The translations under genes were made by a program, and so were the position numbers. A stretch of 64,000 nucleotides of DNA, taken from assembly GCA_035560555.1 (NCBI GenBank), contig DATMZF010000020.1, positions 8,726 to 72,725 on the forward strand. The letters are read 5' to 3'. The DNA comes from UBA11090 sp035560555 (GTDB lineage: Bacteria > Spirochaetota > Spirochaetia > Treponematales > Rectinemataceae). This document shows positions 24,201 through 32,018 of the stretch, in pieces (within the stretch, counting starts at the first letter, position 1; every line of letters starts with the position of its first letter). The notes under the pieces were generated by a model. That model worked only from the letters and a program-made list of their open reading frames with translations, was not told where the DNA came from and made no database searches.

Positions 24201-24679
24201 CCCAAGCGATAGCCGTCGAAATCGGTCTCGCTCCGGACAGAATCGAGGGACTTCGCCTAGCGGCCTCAATTCATGATCTTGGAAAGCTATCTATCCCTGC
24301 CGAAATTCTTACAAAACCCAAAAAACTCTTGGAGATTGAGTTCAACTTGATCAAGATCCATTCCCAAGCTGGATATGACATTCTGAAGGATATCGAGTTC
24401 CCGTGGCCAATCGCCAGGATGGTCCTCGAACATCATGAACGATTGAATGGATCCGGCTATCCGAACAACCTAATCGGTGATCAAATTCTATTGGAGTCCA
24501 AGATCTTGGCTGTAGCCGATGTAGTGGAATCAATGGCTTCCTTCCGTCCCTATCGCCCAGCTTTGGGAATCGACGCCGCTCTGGAGGAGATCGAGAAAAA
24601 CAAGGGGATACTCTATGATAGAGAGGTCGTCGATAACTGCATAAAATTGTTTCATACCAGGAGCTTCGTTCTAGCATAA
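21266..24679 (+). CDS. REC-multiPAS-GAF-PAS-HD-GYP response regulator phosphodiesterase
   Basis: 1137-residue cytoplasmic protein. Receiver domain 1-125 with D57 as phosphoacceptor (LILSDYRLP) and K at the end of VSGAIGEE..DYIMKG; about four PAS/PAC modules (roughly 140-260, 270-390, 400-510, 520-650), a GAF domain (about 665-830), one more PAS (about 835-955) and a C-terminal HD-GYP domain (about 960-1130). The HD-GYP motifs are complete: HDLGKL and HHERLNGSGYP, so it should hydrolyse cyclic di-GMP. ATG at 21266 preferred over the upstream GTG at 21257, with GGTGAG before it. Divergent from the sensor/GGDEF-EAL pair. No partner histidine kinase is encoded nearby. Confidence 0.9.
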   Translation: MGKKLRVLHVEDSEDDAFLLRCALEKGDYDLDYLRVETADAMRSALLTSSWDLILSDYRLPYFSGSVALALLKEMSMDIPFIIVSGAIGEEIAVAAMKAGAHDYIMKGHYQRLIPAVERELQDAKVREERRKAQEELKASKTQLSNALEMAHLGHWEYDVSGELFAFNDQFYKLFRTTVEEVGGYSMSFAEYAKRFVYPEDAVIIGREIQKAVESMDPNYNQQIEHRILYRDGTVGYIAMRLLIVKDAHGRTIRIIGVNQDVTEQEKAKASLRKSEEKYHSLFYNSIDAILLAHMDGSILDANPSACKLFLCTLDEIKKIRNLDLVDTANPLFHSTFGKNELINGKTAEITMIRADGERFPAEVVSTVFVDASGLKKNSMIVRDLTERYKAEQNYQRLFQEMLEGFAVHEIICGVDGKPKDYRFLAVNPAFERMTGLAAKDIIGKTVLEVLPGTEQYWIDSYGHVALIGKPASFDNYTQSLDKTFEVTAFQPMPNQFACIFVDTTERKRTEKALRESEKKYRLLTETIADVVWTSDLNFKITYISPSVEKMFGEPADVYKNRAAEERFPLESLRNLQILCSEELEKEKDPAIGKDRSRLIEEKSFRADGTVFWVSMNVSFVRDERGVVVGLQGVTRDISDHKRDEEEILYNEARLEGLQRIAQYKAESIQDLLDYALSEAIRLTGSKLGYIYFYDDQRKEFTLNSWSKDVMKECTVNKVPTIYQLEQTGIWGEAVRQAKPIIVNDFQSPHPLKKGYPEGHARLDKYMTVPVFSSDRIVAVAGVANKPSDYIGSDVRQLTLLMDSVWRILEAKRLTEALLKTEGRFRSIFDNAQEGIFQTNKEGRFLTINNAMAVMLGYDSPKDLLSSITDVAHQIFVDPEDQRHILKEIDDRRSVSGYICQHYRKDKSTIWVSIDQHAVYDNSGNTIYFEGFCADITERRMSTERQKKALGATVYAISAAVEARDPYTAGHQSRVADLAQAIAVEIGLAPDRIEGLRLAASIHDLGKLSIPAEILTKPKKLLEIEFNLIKIHSQAGYDILKDIEFPWPIARMVLEHHERLNGSGYPNNLIGDQILLESKILAVADVVESMASFRPYRPALGIDAALEEIEKNKGILYDREVVDNCIKLFHTRSFVLA

Positions 24680-24722
24680 TACTAGTGAAACAATTATTGT
24701 GTTTCTTTCTCTTGCTCTATAG

Positions 24723-25452
24723 ATGATTGCGATTAAAATCTACAGCTGGCGCCTTCCCAATAAAGAATTATCGGGCATTCCCTTTTGGGATTCCTTCATA
24801 ATGACGATTATGATCGCATTTTTACAGCCTTCCGCGATTCGGTCACCGCCGACGCTCGCCCAAAAAGCGTATTAAAATTAATAATCGGATAGTGAGTTTT
24901 GGAATCATCCAAGATGTATCTGTTCTTAAAGCGACTTCAGAATAAAATCGGATATAGATAAGACTATATTGAAAGGAGAATTGGAGGATACTGAATATCA
25001 ATTCAAGAATCGCGATGGTTCTACCTTATGGGGATCCGTCAGCGCAAAGCTAGTTTCCGGCGCCGACGAAGAAAAACTTATTAGCCTCTCTATAATGGAT
25101 GACCTAACCAATTTGCTAAACCGACGTGGTTTTACGATTGCGGCTCAACAAGAGGTAAAACACTCTCTTCGGAGAAAAGAAGGTATAGCATTGCTTTTCT
25201 TCGACATAGATAATCTTAAGGTGATCAAAGATACATTTGGCCATCTTGCAGGAGATGAAGCAATCAAGATAGCTACAAAGACTTGAACAAACATTGCTGC
25301 GGCATAATCAGAAGTCAGCCGCGGAATTTACCGTATCCTTTAGTTCGGGAGTCGCATACAACAGCCCAGATAGTCCTCTTAGCCTTGCACAGATGGAGTT
25401 GATTGCTGACAAGATGATGTATACATCAAAACAGAGGAAAAAGCATGGCTAG
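24723..25452 (+). pseudogene. Decayed PAS-GGDEF diguanylate cyclase gene
   Basis: Readable pieces in different frames: PAS-like GIPFWDS (about 24770), DDYDRIFTAFRDSVTADA (24803 on), FGIIQDVSVLKATSE (24898-24942), then a frame from 24969 with YQFKNRDGSTLWGSVSAKL and the front of a GGDEF domain (MDDLTNLLNRRGF, FFDIDNLKVIKDTFGHLAGDEA). That frame stops at 25286. The last third resumes in another frame (25282-25452) with VSFSSGVAYNSPDSPLSLAQMELIADKMMY. The stretch that should contain the GGDEF motif is deleted. Several frameshifts plus a catalytic-core deletion mark it as dead. It lies at the right edge of the A+T-rich signalling island. Confidence 0.75.
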
Positions 25453-25534
25453 ATCGGTCTTCGTTTTCAAGGAGCGTATGAATATGTTCGGTACCCGATA
25501 AAAGAGCTGGTTATTATGGTAAATGCTCCTGCCG

Positions 25535-25831
25535 CTACTGAGCGGTATCTAGCCGCGCAAGCAATGCTCTGAAGGCAGAACCTTCCTTTTTCAGTTCGCG
25601 GGAACCCCTGGTGATCTTGCAGAGGGAGAGACCGAGCTCTTCGGCTATTTTTCGCTGGGGCATGCCAGTTGAAAGTTCCTTGACGAGAGCCCAGCGCTTG
25701 GCCATCTCGTCGGCTTCGGCTGGGGTGAGGAGCGAATAGAGGAATTCCTCGATGAGCGCCGCGTCGGCGCCCTCAAGGGCGCGGGACATCTCGGCGATAT
25801 TGTGACGCATGAGTTCCGGATTTCTGGGCAT
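25535..25831 (-). CDS. trpR: TrpR-family repressor
   Basis: 98-residue helix-turn-helix protein of the Trp repressor/YerC family. LLTPAEADEMAKRWALVKELSTG leads into the DNA-binding part PQRKIAEELGLSLCKITRGSRELK, matching the TrpR helix D-turn-helix E with its ITRGS.. recognition end. Length is close to E. coli TrpR (108). YerC-type regulators share the fold, so tryptophan response is probable, not proven. It follows hisJ by 15 bases, so the two are co-transcribed. No trp biosynthetic gene is in the window. Confidence 0.75.
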   Translation of the reverse strand: MPRNPELMRHNIAEMSRALEGADAALIEEFLYSLLTPAEADEMAKRWALVKELSTGMPQRKIAEELGLSLCKITRGSRELKKEGSAFRALLARLDTAQ

Positions 25832-25846
25832 TACCCTAATATACCA

Positions 25847-26659
25847 TTATTTCCCGATTTTGTGGGACGCATTTTGGAGGGGCAGAGCCTCCGCGACCTT
25901 CAGCCCGAAGCGCGCGGCGAGCTCTCGCCCCTCCGCGAGGTTGGCGGCCGTATCGACGGGCCTGTGGGCATCGGAGTTGACGATGCAGGTTATATCGTAG
26001 TCGGAAGCGAGGCGCCAAAACTCCGGGCGGGGGTAGGGCGGCCTCGTCCCGCCTGCTCCGCCGACCTTCTTTTTTCTCATGCCATAACCATTTATCTCCA
26101 GAAGACAGCCGCTGCTCTCGGCCGTCGACAGGATGTCGGCCGCGCAAGAGCGGGCGCTTTCGTCCCATGGCAGCCAGCTGAAGCAAAAAACGTCCGGATG
26201 GGCGAGGAAGGCGAAAAGCCCGCTTTCTATCGCCCTGCAGGTGGTTTCGGCGAAATAGCCGAGCTCGGAGGCTTCGGAGATGGCGAAAGTGTCGCGCCAT
26301 TCCCCTCCGTGGAGATAGCTGTGAATTCCTCCGGCGAGGTAATCGAGGCCCAGCCGTCCCAAGTATTCCTCCCGAAAAAAGGACTCGTACTCGGGGCTCC
26401 ATTCGCATTCCAGGCCGGAGAGGATGCGCGGCGATGAAGCGCTCGCGGCGGCCCGGGTCTTGGCGGTACGCAGCGCTTCAAGGTAGTCCGGCAGATCCGC
26501 CATGGCCATTCTCACGGAAGGCCATCGTCCGTCCGGGTAGGGACAGTGATCGCTGAAGCCGAGTTCCGAAAGGCCGGCGTCGGCCGCCGCCGCCACATAG
26601 TCGGCTACATCTCCCTGAGCGTGGCGGCATCGGAAAGTGTGGGTATGGTAATTGTTCAT
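25847..26659 (-). CDS. Histidinol-phosphatase, PHP family (HisJ/HisK type)
   Basis: 270-residue PHP-domain phosphatase, acting on histidinol phosphate in histidine synthesis. Metal-binding motifs: NYHTHTFRCRHAQG at the N-terminus, FSDHCPYP (about residue 47), GLECEWSPEY, DYLAGGIHSY, FLAHPDV and IVNSDAHRP near the C-terminus, in family order. The start MNNYHTHTF was chosen because AGGA lies at proper distance and the HxH motif sits close to the N-terminus as usual; a longer frame adds 13 unlikely residues. Forms an operon with the TrpR-like gene downstream. Confidence 0.85.
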   Translation of the reverse strand: MNNYHTHTFRCRHAQGDVADYVAAAADAGLSELGFSDHCPYPDGRWPSVRMAMADLPDYLEALRTAKTRAAASASSPRILSGLECEWSPEYESFFREEYLGRLGLDYLAGGIHSYLHGGEWRDTFAISEASELGYFAETTCRAIESGLFAFLAHPDVFCFSWLPWDESARSCAADILSTAESSGCLLEINGYGMRKKKVGGAGGTRPPYPRPEFWRLASDYDITCIVNSDAHRPVDTAANLAEGRELAARFGLKVAEALPLQNASHKIGK

Positions 26660-26849
26660 CGCGTTCCTGGAATGCCGCGCGAGTCCATAAATGATCAACG
26701 CGGCCGATTTTCGATCGCCACTATAGCCGCCCCGCCCCGGATTCGTATAGCGGGTCCAAAAGGGGGCCGGGGCGGCGGGTCAGGAGGCGTCATGGCAGGA
26801 GCGGGAGGCCGCGCCACCGGAAAGCGAAAGGCGGAAGGCGGAAGGCGAC

Positions 26850-27557
26850 TTATTCCATTTCGAAGACGATGGATACCGAGGCGTTTACCTCGACGCTGCC
26901 CGGGGAAAAAGCTTCCTGGGAGCCGGCGCCCATCGATTTGGCGAGATAGAGCCTCGAGTCGGGCGCGCGCATGGAATAGCCTTGCTCCTCGACGCTGATG
27001 GCCTTGCCCAGCCTTCTCCCGAGCGTCTCAGCCATGGCCTGAGCCTTCTGCGCGGCGTTGGCGACGGCCTTCCTCAGCGTTTCGACGCGCAGGATATCCT
27101 CGTTTTTCTTGCGGTAATCCAGGCCGCGTATCTCGTTGGCTCCGGCGTTCACCGCCGTCTCCACGGCCTGCGCCACGAGCTCCGTGTCTTCCAGCGTCAC
27201 CGTCACGCCCGTCTCGCCCTTGTACCCGATGATGAGATTCTGTTTGGCTGGGCGTTCGTCGTAAACGGGGGAAATGCGGAAGTTGCTCGTCCGAATCATC
27301 TTTTTATCGATGCCGAGAGCGAGCAGCGAACTGATGACCTTGTCCGCCGAGGCCATCACCGCCTCTCGCGCCGCGAGGGATGTCTTGGCCTGCTGGACGA
27401 TGGCGAGATTCAGGAGGGCCATGTCCGCCTCGACGCTCGCCGTGGCCTCGCCGGTGACCCTGACGGTCGGCGTCTGCGGAAGCGTTTGGGGCGCGGTCTG
27501 GGCCCCGACGGCAAAAACGGCCAAGGCGAGGAGAGCGAGCGAGATTGATTTCTTCAT
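26850..27557 (-). CDS. SIMPL domain (DUF541) secreted protein
   Basis: 235-residue exported protein. Signal peptide of about 19 residues (MKKSISLALLALAVFAVGAQ), then the SIMPL domain: VRVTGEATASVEADMALLNLAIVQQAK, RTSNFRISPVYDERP, GYKGETGVTVTLEDTE, RGLDYRKKNEDILRVETLRKAVANAAQKAQAMAETLG, and a C-terminal SVEVNASVSIVFEM. Function of the family is unclear (outer surface/periplasmic; some members linked to stress). GGAGG precedes the ATG. Monocistronic; the 190 bp downstream toward hisJ hold no recognisable gene. Confidence 0.88.
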   Translation of the reverse strand: MKKSISLALLALAVFAVGAQTAPQTLPQTPTVRVTGEATASVEADMALLNLAIVQQAKTSLAAREAVMASADKVISSLLALGIDKKMIRTSNFRISPVYDERPAKQNLIIGYKGETGVTVTLEDTELVAQAVETAVNAGANEIRGLDYRKKNEDILRVETLRKAVANAAQKAQAMAETLGRRLGKAISVEEQGYSMRAPDSRLYLAKSMGAGSQEAFSPGSVEVNASVSIVFEME

Positions 27558-27746
27558 TGTTTACCTCCGGAATTCCCAGAACGAAAAATGGGACGTCATC
27601 GTCAGAAACAAATATACAGCTTTATGGTATCGACCTCGCGCGTTCGGCGTGATAATAATGCACGATACGCGATGGGTCGACGCCTTCGTCAGGGCGATAG
27701 CCTTCGAGGCCGGCCGACTTCCGCGCGGCAACTAAGGAAGGTAACC

Positions 27747-28523
27747 ATGGGAGAATACAAGAAGCCCGGCGCCTTTGGGCGCCTGGGAGAATCGGATATG
27801 CTGCGCCTGAAACGATGGAACACGCCCACCATCTACAACGGCTGGGAACAGATCGCGAGGCGCGACAGGCTTCAAGGGCTATGGAACCGCGAGGAGACGC
27901 GCGACTTCATGCCGCAGATGGGACCGATGTGCGGGCGCGCCCTCACCCTGCGCATAGAGACGACGGAGCGGGACAATCCGACGGCCAGGGCCGGCGCCTG
28001 GGATGAATACTACCGCTATGTCGCCTCGGTAGCCGGGCCGAAAATCGTCGTCGTGGAGGACTCGAGCCAGCCTGCCGCGCTGGGCTCTCTCTGGGGCGAA
28101 GTGAGCGCCAATACCCATCGCGCCCTGGGTTGCGTGGGCGCCATCGTGGACGGGGCCATCCGCGACGTGGACGAAATGACCAACGCGGGCTTCAAGGCGC
28201 TGGCGAGGCGCCTCTGCGTCGGCCACCTCTACGCCTGGCCGATAGCCTGGGATATCGGCGTGCGGGTCTTTGGGACCGAGGTGGAGCCCGGATTCCTCGT
28301 GCACGCGGACAAGCACGGGTTCCTGGCCATTCCGCCCGAGGACGAGGGAGGGTTGCCTGAAGCCGTCGCCTTCATGGACGCCCTGGAATGCGAAACGGTG
28401 ATTCCCGCGGCGCGCTTCGCCTCGGGCGAATCCTACGGCTCCATCATCGCCCGGAGAAGCGCCGCCGCCGCGGAGTTCGGCGCGAGAGCCCTGGAGCGGT
28501 TTGGCCGTCCCGGCGAACACTAA
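27747..28523 (+). CDS. RraA-like / HMG aldolase family protein
   Basis: 258-residue protein of the RraA-like superfamily, which includes HMG/CHA aldolases and the RNase E inhibitor RraA. Marks: RLGESDMLRLKRWNTPTIYNGWEQI at the start, FMPQMGPMCGRALTLRIETTERD, then the phosphate/pyruvate-binding region VVVEDSSQPAALGSLWGEVSANTHRALGCVGAIVDGAIRDVDEM with the G..D..R..D pattern. Start set by AAGGAAGG eight bases upstream; a longer frame lacks support. Most likely a 4-hydroxy-4-methyl-2-oxoglutarate-type aldolase rather than an RNase regulator, given the residues, but substrate is uncertain. A perfect terminator follows the stop. Confidence 0.8.
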   Translation: MGEYKKPGAFGRLGESDMLRLKRWNTPTIYNGWEQIARRDRLQGLWNREETRDFMPQMGPMCGRALTLRIETTERDNPTARAGAWDEYYRYVASVAGPKIVVVEDSSQPAALGSLWGEVSANTHRALGCVGAIVDGAIRDVDEMTNAGFKALARRLCVGHLYAWPIAWDIGVRVFGTEVEPGFLVHADKHGFLAIPPEDEGGLPEAVAFMDALECETVIPAARFASGESYGSIIARRSAAAAEFGARALERFGRPGEH

Positions 28524-28555
28524 AAAAGGACTGTCCGTTTCCGGACAGTCCTTTT
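28524..28555. terminator. Bidirectional rho-independent terminator
   Basis: AAAAGGACTGTCCG (28524-28537), loop TTTC, CGGACAGTCCTTTT (28542-28555): 14 perfect pairs ending in a T-run on the plus strand and, by symmetry, on the minus strand. It separates the convergent RraA-like gene and flavoprotein reductase gene. Confidence 0.92.
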
Positions 28556-28585
28556 ATCATGTTTGACGCAAACGGGCCGAAATTC

Positions 28586-30796
28586 TCAGCGAGCGCCCGC
28601 GAAGCTCGAGGCGTTTTCGCCGGCTATCCTTCCCGAGTTGTAGGCATAGCCCTGGGTCACGCCCACGATCTCGTAGTAGGGATAGCCGTACATGCCGCCG
28701 CCGTCCTGGCCGGCGACGTAGAGGCCCGGAATGACTTTGTTCCGCTCGTTGAGCGCCTCGATGCGCTCGTTGATCCTGATCCCGCCGATGGTTCCGAAAA
28801 TAGCCGGTTCCATGCGTAGCGCGTAGTAGGGACCCTTCGCTATTGGCGTGAGCCAGACCGGGTCCTTGTAGAACTCCTCGTCCTTCTTCTGATCCACGGC
28901 CGCGAGATAGCGGCTCATCGTCGAGGTGAATTCGCCCTGGGCGAATCCCGCCGCCTTTTCCAGCTCCTGGAAGCTGTCGGCCTTGAAGGCGACGCCGGCG
29001 TCGAGGGCCTGCCGCATTTCCATCTTGATCGTCGCGAAGGGGACTAAGGCGCGGTCGCGCCAGCCGATGCTCTTTTTGAGCTCGGCGGTTTTCTCGGCCC
29101 CGACGATGCCCGGGAAACCCTTGGTTTCGAGGGTGTCCAGGGTGGCCTGGTCGAGAACGACGAAGAAGGAGCCGGCCGTCCTTATCGCCGAGGCGCCCTT
29201 CGCGAGAGGCTGGCTCGCGCAGATGCCCTCGTCCATGAAGCGCTTGCCTTCCATGTTGACCTGGAGGAGGCCGCCGTAATTCATGTACTTCATGAAATAG
29301 CTGTTGAAATCCAGCGTCGTGCTGGCGGCGAACTCGGTGAGGTGCGGCTGGATTTCGGGGCTAAGGCCGGCTCCCGCGCCCAGGGCCATGTTGATGCCGT
29401 CGCCCTCGTTCGAGGAATTCCCGCTCAGATAGTAATTGTCGCTGTGGGTGTATTTCTTGAGCATTTCCTTGTTGCCGCCGAAACCGCCCGTGGCGATGAC
29501 GACCGACGCGGCGCGGACGGTGACCTTCGTGCCGTCGCTCTTCACCGCCTTGACCCCGACGACCTTGTTGCCGTCCATGATAAGTTCCTCGGCCCTCGTC
29601 TGGAGGAGGAGCTGGCCGCCGCCGGGGATGATGTACTTGTCGTAGAGCGCCTGGATCTTGGCGTTGCCCTTGCCGGTGTCGTGGGTGTAGGAGCCCTTCT
29701 GTAGGGTCATCTTGTAGCCGTGGGCCTGGAGCCAGTCGGCGGTGCCGCCCGATTTTTCCAGGATGGCTTTCACGAGGGAGGAGTTGGCGGTCCAGCTCGT
29801 GTAGTCCATCATCTCCTTGAAGACATCCTGGACGGTCTTGGTGCTTCCCGCCTTTTTGGCCTGCTCGCTTCCGACGCCGATGAAGCCGGTGGATAAGCCG
29901 CCCATGCCGCCTACCTGGCCGGTCTTCTCGATGACGATGACTTTGGAGCCCTTTTCGACGGCGGCGAGGGCCGCCGCGGAACCGGAGGCGCCCGCGCCGA
30001 CCACCACGACATCGGTCGTGTACTCGACGGAAGCGTTGACCTTCGGCTGCTTCGCGTTGAAAGCCAAGAGGTCCGCGCCCGCCTGTTCGAGAGCCTGGGT
30101 GGTCGCCGCGATGATGCCCATGCTGGTCAGGGTGGAACCGGAAACGGCGTCCACGCCGATGCTTTGGTAATCGACGATGGCCTTGGGCACCTGGCCGATG
30201 GCCGATTCCTTGAAGCCCGGCGTGTCGTCGCAGGAGAGCACCGCGACATTCAGGATCTTCTTTTCGTCCACGGTCACCTCGACCTTGATCGGCTTGATCA
30301 CCTTCGGCGAGAGGAAGCGGCCGCCCTCGTTGCTGTCCTTGGGCCACTTGCCGTAGGCTTCGCCGTAATAGACGCCCGGTTTCATGAGACGGGCGGGCGC
30401 CACGGCCTTGGCTTCCGCGGCATTCGCGGCCGCCTTGAGCTTCTCAGGCGTGGCTCCCGCCTTGGCGAGCGCCTCGGCGGCCGCGTCGATGATAGCCTGG
30501 CTGACGAGGGTGGCCCCGGAAATAGTGTCAACATCGAGGCTCTGCCTCTTCACGATTTCCTGGGGCAGGAGCTCCAGGGCGTTGTCCGAAAGCCCGGCCG
30601 TTTCGTGATGCTGCGTCACGGCGACGCTGAGTATCGAGTTCTTGTCGACCTTTACCTCGACCGTCACCGGTCCGTTCCTGCCTTCGGCGGATCCCGTATA
30701 GGATCCTGGGTTGAACAGTCCTTCCTGCCTTACGGTGGTGCAGCCCGATAGCATGAGGAGCAGGCATAGTACCGCGATCCCGATTCTTTTCTTCAT
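28586..30796 (-). CDS. FMN-binding flavocytochrome-c-like reductase, lipoprotein
   Basis: 736-residue exported flavoprotein. Lipoprotein signal LLLMLSGCTTV gives an acylated Cys at about residue 18. Two FMN_bind domains follow (about 30-110 and 125-245), each with the flavin-attachment motif: DTISGATLVSQ and DAVSGSTLTSMG, where Thr would carry covalent FMN. The FAD domain starts at VVVVGAGASGSAAALAA (about 250) and runs to the end (GLYVAGQDGGG...). No haem-binding CXXCH is present, unlike Shewanella fumarate reductase. Family members reduce fumarate, urocanate, cinnamate or similar enoates outside the membrane; the acceptor here is unknown. Start at the ATG with GGAGAAG upstream. Divergent from an AraC gene that may control it. 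Confidence 0.88.
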   Translation of the reverse strand: MKKRIGIAVLCLLLMLSGCTTVRQEGLFNPGSYTGSAEGRNGPVTVEVKVDKNSILSVAVTQHHETAGLSDNALELLPQEIVKRQSLDVDTISGATLVSQAIIDAAAEALAKAGATPEKLKAAANAAEAKAVAPARLMKPGVYYGEAYGKWPKDSNEGGRFLSPKVIKPIKVEVTVDEKKILNVAVLSCDDTPGFKESAIGQVPKAIVDYQSIGVDAVSGSTLTSMGIIAATTQALEQAGADLLAFNAKQPKVNASVEYTTDVVVVGAGASGSAAALAAVEKGSKVIVIEKTGQVGGMGGLSTGFIGVGSEQAKKAGSTKTVQDVFKEMMDYTSWTANSSLVKAILEKSGGTADWLQAHGYKMTLQKGSYTHDTGKGNAKIQALYDKYIIPGGGQLLLQTRAEELIMDGNKVVGVKAVKSDGTKVTVRAASVVIATGGFGGNKEMLKKYTHSDNYYLSGNSSNEGDGINMALGAGAGLSPEIQPHLTEFAASTTLDFNSYFMKYMNYGGLLQVNMEGKRFMDEGICASQPLAKGASAIRTAGSFFVVLDQATLDTLETKGFPGIVGAEKTAELKKSIGWRDRALVPFATIKMEMRQALDAGVAFKADSFQELEKAAGFAQGEFTSTMSRYLAAVDQKKDEEFYKDPVWLTPIAKGPYYALRMEPAIFGTIGGIRINERIEALNERNKVIPGLYVAGQDGGGMYGYPYYEIVGVTQGYAYNSGRIAGENASSFAGAR

Positions 30797-30922
30797 TCGC
30801 TTCTCCAATAACGTTCTTTTGGCGCCGCCGAAAGGCGAGGCGCATGGTTCGACAGGCAGACGTGGAATTTTAACCGTCTATTTCAGAGACTACAATAGAA
30901 AAGTATCGTAAATTGCTCTTTT

Positions 30923-30991
30923 ATTATATCAAAATTTGCTTTTGATTGTTTCGACGTTCTGTGGCCAAAACCTCGGCAAATCTGCTATTAT
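30923..30991. promoter_or_regulatory. Divergent promoter region, flavoprotein reductase and AraC genes
   Basis: Plus strand: extended -10 TGCTATTAT (30983-30991) with TGGCCA 18 bp upstream serves the AraC gene. Minus strand: -10 TATAAT (30928-30923) with no good -35 serves the reductase, consistent with activator dependence. The 234-bp region between the genes is otherwise A+T-rich with no gene. Confidence 0.45.
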
Positions 30992-31030
30992 GAAACCCGG
31001 CGCCGTAAAGCGCGCGAATGAGAGGTAAGC

Positions 31031-31888
31031 TTGTCCTCTTTCGATAGTGAAAATATCGATGTCTCAATCCGTTTTTCCCTGAAGAACGATTTCCCCAGCG
31101 AACACAAGCCCCTTTTCAACGATCAACCGCTTCTCCACGAAGAGTTCGAGGTTTTTTTCGTGGCGGCCGGCGAGGTGTCCTGGTTTATCGAGAATGAGAC
31201 GCATAGGGCCGAGCCCGGCAGCCTGATCATCTTCAACGATCGGGAAGTCCATAAGCTCCATATCCGATCCAACAAGCGCTTCGAGCGGGCGAAACTCCTC
31301 TTCAGCCCGGACCTGGCGCGATCCTTCGAGGCTTTCGGCTGCGATCTCCTTTCCTGCTTCGTTGATCGCCCCAAGGGAAGGGGAAATATCCGTAGGCTGT
31401 CGGCCCAGCAGTCCATGGACATCATGAAGCTCTTCGACAAGATGGGGCAGGCCCGCGCGAACACCGGTCCCGAGTCGAGGCTTCTGAAGGTGATCGCCCT
31501 TCTGGAAATCCTGATGTTCACCAATAAGGTATTCGGCGCCGGTGATGGCGGCGAAGAGAGCCCCGGCCCGCGCGGTCCTCTCGCCTCGGTTCTGGACTAT
31601 GTCGAAGACAACCTCGCAGGGGATCTTTCGCTGGAAACGATCGGCCAGAAATGCGGCATCAGCGTGTACCACCTCTGCCGGATCTTCAAGAAGGAAACGG
31701 GAAGCACCCTCCATAATTACATACTCTACAAGCGCGTGGCCGAGGCCCAGCGCCTTCTGGGCGAAGGCTGGAAGCCGGGTCAGGTGAGCGCCATGTGCGG
31801 TTTCGGCGCCATGTCGCGCTTTGTCGCGGCCTTCAAGAAGGTTATGGGGACGAGTCCTTCCGCCTTCGCGAAGCGGAAAAGCGTATAG
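31031..31888 (+). CDS. AraC family regulator with cupin sensor domain
   Basis: 285-residue regulator. The N-terminal cupin-type ligand domain (about 1-130: HEEFEVFFVAAGEVSWFIENE, GSLIIFNDREVHKL) precedes two HTH motifs at about 185-285 (LSLETIGQKCGISVYHLCRIFKKETG and VSAMCGFGAMSRFVAAFKKVMGTSPSAF). The start is a TTG at 31031 with GAGAGG six bases before it; no in-frame ATG gives the full cupin. It is divergent from the flavoprotein reductase gene, its most likely target, since that promoter lacks a -35 box. Confidence 0.85.
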   Translation: MSSFDSENIDVSIRFSLKNDFPSEHKPLFNDQPLLHEEFEVFFVAAGEVSWFIENETHRAEPGSLIIFNDREVHKLHIRSNKRFERAKLLFSPDLARSFEAFGCDLLSCFVDRPKGRGNIRRLSAQQSMDIMKLFDKMGQARANTGPESRLLKVIALLEILMFTNKVFGAGDGGEESPGPRGPLASVLDYVEDNLAGDLSLETIGQKCGISVYHLCRIFKKETGSTLHNYILYKRVAEAQRLLGEGWKPGQVSAMCGFGAMSRFVAAFKKVMGTSPSAFAKRKSV

Positions 31889-31921
31889 CCGAAAATCGAG
31901 CCTCGCCGGAGGGAAAGGCTC

Positions 31922-31998
31922 TTGATCTTTCATTTATCGCGCCTTATACTATAAGAGAAACGAAAGTATTTCGAAACTAAATAGCAAGGATTTCGAAA
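31922..31998 (+). promoter_or_regulatory. Promoter and tandem TTTCGAAA operators of the polyol/2-oxoacid operon
   Basis: TTGATC (31922-31927), 17 bp, TATACT (31945-31950). Two identical palindromes TTTCGAAA lie downstream of the predicted start (31969-31976 and 31991-31998), 22 bp apart, i.e. two helical turns on the same face. DeoR-family repressors bind TTTCG-type sites, so the regulator encoded immediately downstream probably represses its own operon here. Confidence 0.7.
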
Positions 31999-32018
31999 TA
32001 AACGTTGCGGAGGCGCGG

